DNA from: Wolfiporia cocos
Lineage: Eukaryota; Basidiomycota; Agaricomycetes; Polyporales; Phaeolaceae
Reading direction: 5' to 3'
DNA: 64,000 bases
Assembly (NCBI GenBank): GCA_029448655.1
Contig: JACCLO010000001.1
Span: 3,844,001-3,908,000 of the forward strand
Position numbers and translations under genes: made by a program. This document shows positions 56,766 through 64,000 of the stretch, piece after piece (position 1 is the stretch's first letter; every line of letters begins with the position of its first letter). The notes below the pieces were generated by a model. The model ran no database searches. It saw only the letters and a program-made list of their open reading frames with translations, and was not told the DNA's origin.

Positions 56766-59700
56766 TCAAGGATTTGAGCCTTTGTCGGGGCGCTGCGCCG
56801 CCAGCAGCACGCTCTGCGCCCAGTCGTCGTGCGTGTGCTCGACAGGCAGCTCAAGGGACGGAGTGAGGGACGGCTCGCGCGTCATCACGTACACGGACAG
56901 CTTTTCCTCACGCCCGCGCTCCTCCTCTTCCCCCTCGACAATCTCCCCCGCTGTATCCTCTTCACTGCCGTCGTCGTCGCAATCTTCCACGTTCACGGTT
57001 ACTTTCGCTGTCCCATTGTTCTCGTCCTTCTGCTTCGACTCGATCTCATCCTGTGCGCTCTCCTCCTCTTTCTCGATGACTTCTTCTCCACGTTGGCTGC
57101 GCTTGAGAGCTGCAGCCAGCTCCTCTGCTCTCTCCAACCGAACCTCATCATCGCTGGCGAAGAACGACAGAGCAGAGCGCGAGCGAGACTGATACAGGTC
57201 CGCAATCGGCGTCTTCGGTGTCGACCAGGTGGGGGTCATATAAACCGATGGTACCGCCGACGACGTACGCGTGCGGGTGTAATTACCTGGCCGCGCAATC
57301 CGCAGACCCGCGCCTGTCTCCGAAACGGGGTTCGAACTAGATGAGGACGCAGTCGACGATTTCGATAACGATGGAGATTGCTGAGCATCCTCAGCACGGA
57401 CACGTGCGTCAAGAAATTGAATAGCAGACGTCTTACTGTCGTTATGAGACGTGTCTTCCTCTTTGTGTTTGACAACCTTGCTAGTCGTTTCATGGCTCGC
57501 ATCTGTGACAACGCTAGGGCCAAACCCGGGTCCCAGCCCGATCGGGCTGCTTGAGATGGTCGTCTCCAACTTCGGCGGTACATCCGGCTTCCGTTCCTCA
57601 ATCATTGCTTCTCGGTCAAGTGCCCGCCTATGAGGAGCTTCTCCACTTTGTCTGGGTAAAGACTCCGCGCTCGGCCTCGAGCTGGCGACAGTATCCGCAC
57701 TTCGTCTTCCCCCACCCTCCTTCGGAGGGACTGCGGGCTTGCTCTCTGCAAGGACAAGCTGCCGAACGCGTGGGCTTGGGCTCGCCTCTAGCTTCAACTT
57801 CGCACTGGGGCGCGGGCTCGCACCAGCATTTGTCAAGTCTTCGCGCGCAGGGCTAGGAAGGCTTGGCACGCTCGCAGACGCCGCACTGAGCTGCGGGTAT
57901 GTGTTCAGTTCGCCTGGGCCTGTGGAAAGCGCGAGCGATGCGGACGACGCGGATGCGGGAAGCTTCGATGAAGCATGTAGGGAAGGCGATGCGGGAACGA
58001 TTTTGGGTGGCGGGGGAACCTTAGGTGTGGGTGAGGGAGGTACCTTGGAGGAGACTGCATTGGTAGAAGGGATGGCAGGCTTGCTGGATGCGCCACCAGA
58101 GAGCTTGCGCAGCAGCAGGTGAAGCGAGGGACGCTTCGAGCGATGCCAGCTAGAGGGCGGAAGCGCAGCAGCTGAAGCAACAGGAGGAGAGGGCGCGCAC
58201 GCGGATGTGTTCGAGCTTGCCGCCGTAGTATTCGACTTTGAAGACGATTTCGAGCTTGTGTTCGCGACTGGGTTCGCATGGAGATTAGTGGTAGACGATG
58301 CGGCACTGTTAGACTCGGAGCGAATTCCAGGGAACGACAGCAGTGCAAATGACTTGCGCCGCGAGATGGGAGTGTCCGGCGTGCTGCCTGGGCTCGTCTT
58401 CGGGAACGGCACAGGCATCTTACCTTCGCCCTCACCCTTAGCGGCAATGTTCTGCGTGGTTACAGGAACAAGCGGCTGCCGCGGTAAACGCGCGGGCGCA
58501 GGCATGATGGAATCTTGCGAGCGCGAGTGTTGCCAAGACGTTGGTGACGGGAGCGGCTTCTCGTGAGTCCTCTGCGCGGCGCGTTTGTCATGGTTCGCAT
58601 CAGCAGAGACCCTGCTAGTCAGTGCGGGTTCGGACGACACGCTCATGTCCGGTGACGAGATAGGATCCTCTGTGCTCGTTGTGGGCGCTGGCGCGTCGGA
58701 CGACTTTTCGTTCTCCGCGGGCTCATCAGATCGGCTGATTTCCGACTGCTCCTGATCCTCGAGAATTGACGGTGTGCGCGTTGCCGGGCTGGGACGCCTA
58801 GACGCCGCAGAGGGAATGTCAAGCGCGGACACGAATGATGCACTATCGACGGGAGAGATTGGAGAGATTGGAGGAAGAACGAGGGCGGAGGTGCGGATGC
58901 GCGCTGTCCGCTTGGCCTGTGTTTGTGCCGTCTCCTCTGTGACATCCCGCTTTCCCTCGACCTCATCCTCTAGATCAGACTCGATCTCCCCTGATGGTGT
59001 TGGCCCATTGGCTGCGGCTGGCGCATCATCTGGGGTCTGGAGGTCAGAACTCTCGTCCTCTGTTGAGGGTGCACCACTTGAAGACGCAGAAAGCTCCACA
59101 GCACCTGCCGCTGGACTCTCGTCTGCACTCATCGTTGTCTCCCGTGCGGTCACAAACGTCGCCCTTACATCAGGTCCATCCTCCTCCGCGTCTTCGGCCT
59201 TCGCCTCAACCTGCGGTGGCTGCGGAGCGGGCACGCCTTCCCAAATGCTGTCATGCTCGCACAGCACGCGAAGCAGCGCGGGGTTCATGTTTAGGCTCGG
59301 GCACAGGATGAGGAGGAGGTTGCCCATCGGCATCTTGGTCTCGTGCACCTGTGCCGCCGTCGCGCGAATGAGCTCAACCATCGTGTACAGCAGGTCACGA
59401 TTCTCCGGTGGGAGCTCAGACACGAGACAGGCGAGAGCGTGCAGCAACGTATCCGATACAGTGCGCTTGCCCGCAAACGCGGGAACAGACAGCGTCGACA
59501 ATGACGGTGCCTTGTGCAAGAGCGCAGAGCCGGAGCCGGAACGAGCATGCGACGGAGTAGAACGCACGGAGCCGTCCGCGGACGAATCGAGACTCGCACG
59601 ACCGACTGCGTCATCAGAAGCAAGGGCGGATTCGAAATAGGGAATGAGGTTTTGAGTGAGGATCGATTCGGGCACTGCATGGGATGTTAGAACAGGGATT

Positions 59701-62162
59701 GATCGCAATAGCAAAGTACATACATTCACGGAGGAACGCCTTGAAGATGGACGCGACAGCGTGTGGGTCGAGATTGGACGGATCGCATTCGCGCATGTCC
59801 CAATCCGATCCTACGTAGGTGCAAAGTCAGCGCACCTCGTATCATTACAACACAAAAACCCGCACCTGCATCGAACTCCGAGCGCAACCTAGCGACATGT
59901 GACGATCGTCCGCTAATTCTGCACGCAACGCATGAGCAACTCTATGCTATCGGTCGATCAATAGGGTGGGACATACCGGAAGAGCCCCTCCTCGAGTATA
60001 CCCCACTTGAGCAGATGTTGCGCACACCTCACCACCAAGGCGGGCACGCGCCTCTCCTCGAGCGGCCGCGGGCGCATGCTATGCCTCATCCCTGCGACGT
60101 TCTCCTTGCCAAACCGCTCCAACACGCCGTCCACCGCCGTCTCCGCAACCGACTCTCTCAGCGGACGTGCGAACACCAAGCCTCCAACAATGCTCGCACC
60201 ACCAGGCGTCTTGCGCGGACCGCGCACGCGGCGTCCGAGGCTCGGTCCCACGCCTCCAAAATCGACGTCCGACGCGCTACTCGACATGCTCGCTACGCTC
60301 GGTGCGCCAAACCTCCGTTTCCGCTTCGGGGCAGCGGGCACGGTGGACGCGATCGGTGCATGGCTGTATCCGTGCCCATGCTCGGACGATGCGGCAGACG
60401 ACGTGGAAGACGAAAAACTCGCACCGCCCATGCTCGCAGCGCTGCTACTGCTCGAGCTCAGCCCACCCCACACGCGCCCTACACGCTCCGCCGCACGCTT
60501 CCCCAGCCCGACGGCGAGACCTGCTGCGGGGGCGAGGCCTCCCGTCATGCTCACCGCCGTCTGGCGGAAGCCCTGACTATGAGTGTGATTATGCGCTGCA
60601 TGCTGCGGTATCGGCGGCGGAGGGCTATGGGGCACGGACGGAAGTGGGCGTTCGGCATGTCGTTGCACGGGCGTGGCCGAATGAGCCGCCCCAGTCCACG
60701 CGGCTAGCCTGCTGCGAATGTTGCTGCCTGTACTGGTGCTGGGCGCGATGAGTCCTCGGGCAGCGGGTGTGTCCTCGGCGGACGTTGGAGACGCCGCACG
60801 GGTGAAGATGTGTCCGGGGACAATATTGAGGGACATTGAGCGGCGGTTGCGCGCCTTTGTCTCGCGGGCAGGGCCTGGGCTTACCGCGCGCGCCATTGCC
60901 TGTCGTTCTCCCCAGGATGTTCCCTCCGTCGTCTTCTCCGTCTGCCTCTCCCCAGCCACCTCCGCACCTCTCGGCACCATCTCCTCCTCCACCCCACTCT
61001 CGATTCCACTTTCTTCGACACCGCTCTCCTCCTCCAGCTCACTCTCCCCAAACCCATCGCCCACCTCCTCCACCATCGCGCACTGCCCCTCGGTCAGCAA
61101 AGCGCTCAGCCGTCTGTTCGCGACAATTGTGTGTCCCGAATGCGAGCTCTCCGCAAGGGACACCGGGCGTGGAGATCGGTTCCCATTCCCTGCACCAGGG
61201 CGGGCGCGAATTGTGATTCGCGACGTGACCGTACTGTCCGATTTGCGCCAGTCCTCCTTTACAGCGGGTGGCGGTAGCGAGAGCGGAGTGCTCGCGCCCG
61301 ATCGGCTAGCGTACATCGGCGATAGACTCGTGGTGGAGGGCGATAGATTAGTTGTAGAGCTTGACGCAAGGTTGACGACAGAAACCGTTTTGGGAGCGTC
61401 GGGTATCGGCTCGATGTTCCGCGGCAAGCGGAGGGGCGTGCCCAGCGCGCCCGGCATCTGCAGACGATCCTCCTTTGGCGGCGGGGGTGGCGGGGCGGCG
61501 CTGAACTTTGGCGCCTTGATCTCCTCCGCGCCCACGCCTGGCCTGCGCCCCGAAAAGACCCCGCGTCGACCGTTGCGTCTCTGGGGATTTGCGTACTCGG
61601 CGTCGCTCTCGCTCTCATACGCATTCAGCGAGGACTCGTGCGAGCTCGCGCTGAGCGAGTTGGACACGGTGCGCGAGAGGGTCTGGCTGAGATCGGACGT
61701 CGAGGCGTACTCGTGGGCGCGGCCCTTGCCCTTGCTGCCCGATAGGATCGAGAACGGCTGCGGCGCGGAGGCGGAGACGGCAGAGAAGGCCGAGGAGATG
61801 TCCTCGGACTTTTTCCTGCGCGCATTCCAAGCGCGCTTGATCCTGTTCCCGGTGGAGGGCGGGGGCGGAGGCGGAGGCGAGGCCGGGCGCGAGTCAGCCT
61901 GGCCCATGGGGTAGGACGTCGGCGGGACGGGGGCGTGCGAGACGGCGCGGAGGGGGCGGAAGAAGCGGTGCGCCTTGCTGTGGGGCTTGTCCCTGTCCTT
62001 GTGGTGGGGGTCGGGGTCGAGATCGGACTGGGAGGAGAGAGAGGGCGGGGCGGGGAGGAGGGCGGAGGAGGCGGCGGAGGAGAGGGAGCTGCTCGAGGAT
62101 GCAGGTGCGTGCGGGGGCACGTCGCCCCCAGGCGAGCGCGGGGAGGCGTGCGGATAGTGCAT
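56766..62162 (-). CDS. Large RhoGAP protein
   Basis: Exons 62162-59977, 59918-59866, 59810-59724 and 59674-56766 give 1,744 aa. The first 660 residues are low-complexity S/P/A-rich sequence with a possible basic stretch (NRIKRAWNARRKK). The RhoGAP domain spans about 665-930. It has FARPLRES, VPALVVRCAQHLLKWGILEEGLFR then ISGR (arginine finger R729), RECDPSNLDPHAVASIFKAFLRELPE, and PPENRDLLYTMVELI...NLLLILCPSLNMNP. A serine-rich insert of about 60 residues sits inside the domain. The last 800 residues are again disordered and probably phosphorylated. It should switch off a Rho-type GTPase such as Rho1 or Cdc42 in polarity or wall control. The GTPase cannot be told. Confidence 0.9.
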
Positions 62163-62973
62163 GGCTCGGGCGCAGAGAGAGCCTTGGGCTGGTCGCGACT
62201 GGCAGCTGCTCGGTGCGAAATGTGCGATAGGATGGGCAAACGAGGCGTGCGATTACGAGGGCGAGCCGTGTATGTATGTGAAGCGGGAAGGAAGACGCAG
62301 AGCCGGTGAAGACGAGCGAGGAAGGTGGATGTGGGACAACGCGGACGCTGCGAGGCCTGCCTGATACGGTCTGGGTGGCGTCAGGAGCTCGGTTAGCAGA
62401 GAGGAGCGAGCCACTCACGGTCTAGCTGGCGGTGCGCATGGGCGGTGCGAGCTCAGCGGGCGGATGATGGGCGGGAGAGAGCGGGAGAGGAGGGCGGGAG
62501 AGAGAGAGCCGGCTGCCCTTGCGACTGGTGGCGAGGTCTCGGTGGGCCGGCAGCAGTCCCTCGCCGCCTGCCGCATATGGGCACCGGTGCCACTCGGCAC
62601 GCCGCCCGCAGCCAATCCGCGCGCCGCTTGCCTCATCCGGGGTCTCCGGGACCGCCTCTAATTGCGCCCGTGCAACCGCTAGAGGCTGCTGATGCACGCT
62701 CGCCGTAGCCACGCATCGTCGCCAGCCAGTTCACACCGCGACGCCGCCTCTATAGCGATCCCTTCCGGTTGCTGTACTCTAGATACACCACATCTGTCCG
62801 TCATTACTCCTCCTATGCACCTCCTGACCACGCCCATCATGATACGCCGACGCCAGTTCTGATGCGATCCGCTCCTCGCGGACGACTGCGACACCGTCTC
62901 TTCTCGCCCAGGCCCCTCACTCCGATCCCCGTCCGCGCCGCGTCATGCCCGCGGCTATCACCCGTCGCACCCG
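62163..62973. other. Intergenic region between RhoGAP and carrier genes
   Basis: 811 bp holding the RhoGAP promoter and the downstream end of the carrier gene. GC-rich frames on both strands have no recognisable content. Confidence 0.5.
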
Positions 62974-64000
62974 TCACGACGCGCCGAGCAGCTCCTTCAC
63001 GAGCTCATACGTGAAAAACGACGTCGCGATGCTCGGCGCCACCTTCACTGCATCCGTCCGCCACAGCATCAGTGCACCGCCCCGCATGACACAGGACACA
63101 CTCACGCAGATTCGGCCACAAGCCTCGGTACAGCCCCCTCGGACCCTCCGTGCGCAGGATGCCTATGAGCGCATCGAACGCGCCGGTGTACCGCACACCC
63201 AACGCGCCCATACCCACCACCTGCATCTTCCGCCGCAGCACGTCAAACGGATATGTGAGCGTCTGCGAGATCGAGCCTGTGTGTGGCAGATAAGGCTAGA
63301 TCCCAAACGCAGTCGAGACACCCACCAGCAAGCGCGCCGCAGAGCAACTTTCGCGGCACACTGCTCTTTCCCGGAGGCGTGATGGCACCGCGCAACGCCT
63401 CGTACGCGGCAAAGTTGATCCCTGGCCGCCCCCATCCGCTTCTTTAGCACCGTCGCGGAACAAGACACTGGTTTTGCCACTTACCGACGTATGGCGCGAC
63501 GCCAACCGCGGTGGCGACGATTCCGCGGTACAGAGCCCGCACGCCGCCCTCCTCGCGTATTACCTTCTGCGTCATGCCCCACACTGTCAGGTCCCGCGTA
63601 TTTGTCGCCGCGCGCCGCAGCGAACCGGACACCGAAGCTGAAGCAGACGCAGTGTGGTACGCAGACGTGAGCGTTGGCTGCGCCGGCGCCGGCGAGGCCT
63701 GCAGCGGGATCGACGCGGTCGCAATTGAGAGCCGTGATCGGACGAGGTCGAGCGGGTACGTCGAGCCTTTCCGAGAGTGTCGGATAAGATCGAGGTGTCC
63801 GCCATGAAGCACAATCGTGTGTACTCACAAACAGAGGTGATTCCTGCAAGAGCACCTGCGGCCAGGCGCGTGGGTGTGTCCAGCGCCGTCTCCCCGTAGT
63901 TCGTGAACCACTATCCCTCGAGCCGCGCGTCAGCCCATCCCATATCTTAGAAGATCATTCAATGCGCAACACATACCTTTTTCAGCTGCTCATAAGTCGT
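62974..64000 (-). CDS. Mitochondrial carrier (SLC25 family), 5' end outside the window
   Basis: Visible exons, in sense order: beyond 64000 to 63977, 63910-63829, 63766-63485, 63421-63326, 63276-63106 and 63047-62974. They encode parts of the second and third carrier repeats, with signature motifs YPLDLVRSRL (second) and YPFDVLRRKM (third), each followed by the GxxxLYRG-type motif (ALYRGIVAT, GLYRGLWPN), and the end SFFTYELVKELLGAS. A serine/alanine-rich insert sits after the second signature. The overall look is that of the fungal YPR011c/LEU5 or SLC25A42 group, inner-membrane carriers of nucleotide-type cofactors, but the substrate is not certain. Confidence 0.88.

Noticed and set aside
60718..61914. 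398-codon plus-strand frame opposite the RhoGAP gene
   Set aside because: Antisense to a long serine/proline-rich coding exon. Such frames arise from codon bias.

Overview
This window is nuclear DNA of a filamentous basidiomycete, probably an Agaricomycete. The evidence is many 45-65 nt GT-AG introns, tightly packed divergent gene pairs, and fungal families such as RAX2, HAP2/NF-YA, REI1 and an intradiol dioxygenase. It has two very different halves that meet near 35.2-35.8 kb.

Left half (1 to about 35.2 kb): no host gene was recognised. It is a nest of LTR retrotransposons that share TG...CA ends of the form TGTCACAG...TGTCA, 5-bp target duplications and a GGGGTAA/TGTCAC junction between polypurine tract (PPT) and LTR. 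One nearly complete element, called Gypsy-1 here, occupies 4183-14169 on the minus strand. Its two 701-bp LTRs look identical and it is flanked by a perfect ACACT duplication. Its order is LTR, 1-kb leader, an unfamiliar 299-aa ORF0, Gag, then a Pol of protease, RT, RNase H, integrase, chromodomain and a complete C-terminal dUTPase. One in-frame TAA interrupts the RT. Eleven bases next to the 5' LTR are the exact complement of the predicted 5' end of its own RNA, which predicts Tf1-type self-priming. A second complete but non-coding element (18064-19958, TRIM-like) has an independent 12-base self-primer at the same relative position. A third element, Gypsy-2 (21067-25534), is a wreck of Gag, protease and dUTPase in that order, cut by three solo LTRs. 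The rest is mainly solo LTRs of at least five families (named A, B, D, E, F here), often inserted inside one another up to three deep, plus a repeated non-coding unit ending in a PPT and a B-family LTR.

Right half (35.8-64 kb): ordinary, dense, intron-containing genes. In order: THO1/SARNP-like (-), HAP2/NF-YA (+), an unrecognised nuclear-looking protein (-), ribosomal protein S18 (-), alanyl-tRNA synthetase (-), REI1 (+), RAX2 (-), an intradiol ring-cleavage dioxygenase (+), a complex I ESSS/NDUFB11-like subunit (-), a small coiled-coil protein (+), an RPEL-repeat protein (+), a large RhoGAP (-) and a mitochondrial carrier that runs off the right edge (-). Exon structures were worked out by hand from splice signals, reading frame and family conservation. 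Three neighbours (RPS18, ALA1, REI1) serve translation, and ALA1 and REI1 share a 149-bp divergent promoter. THO1 and HAP2 share a 134-bp promoter that carries two CCAAT boxes.

All family assignments come from reading motifs by eye. No database search, alignment program or structure prediction was run.
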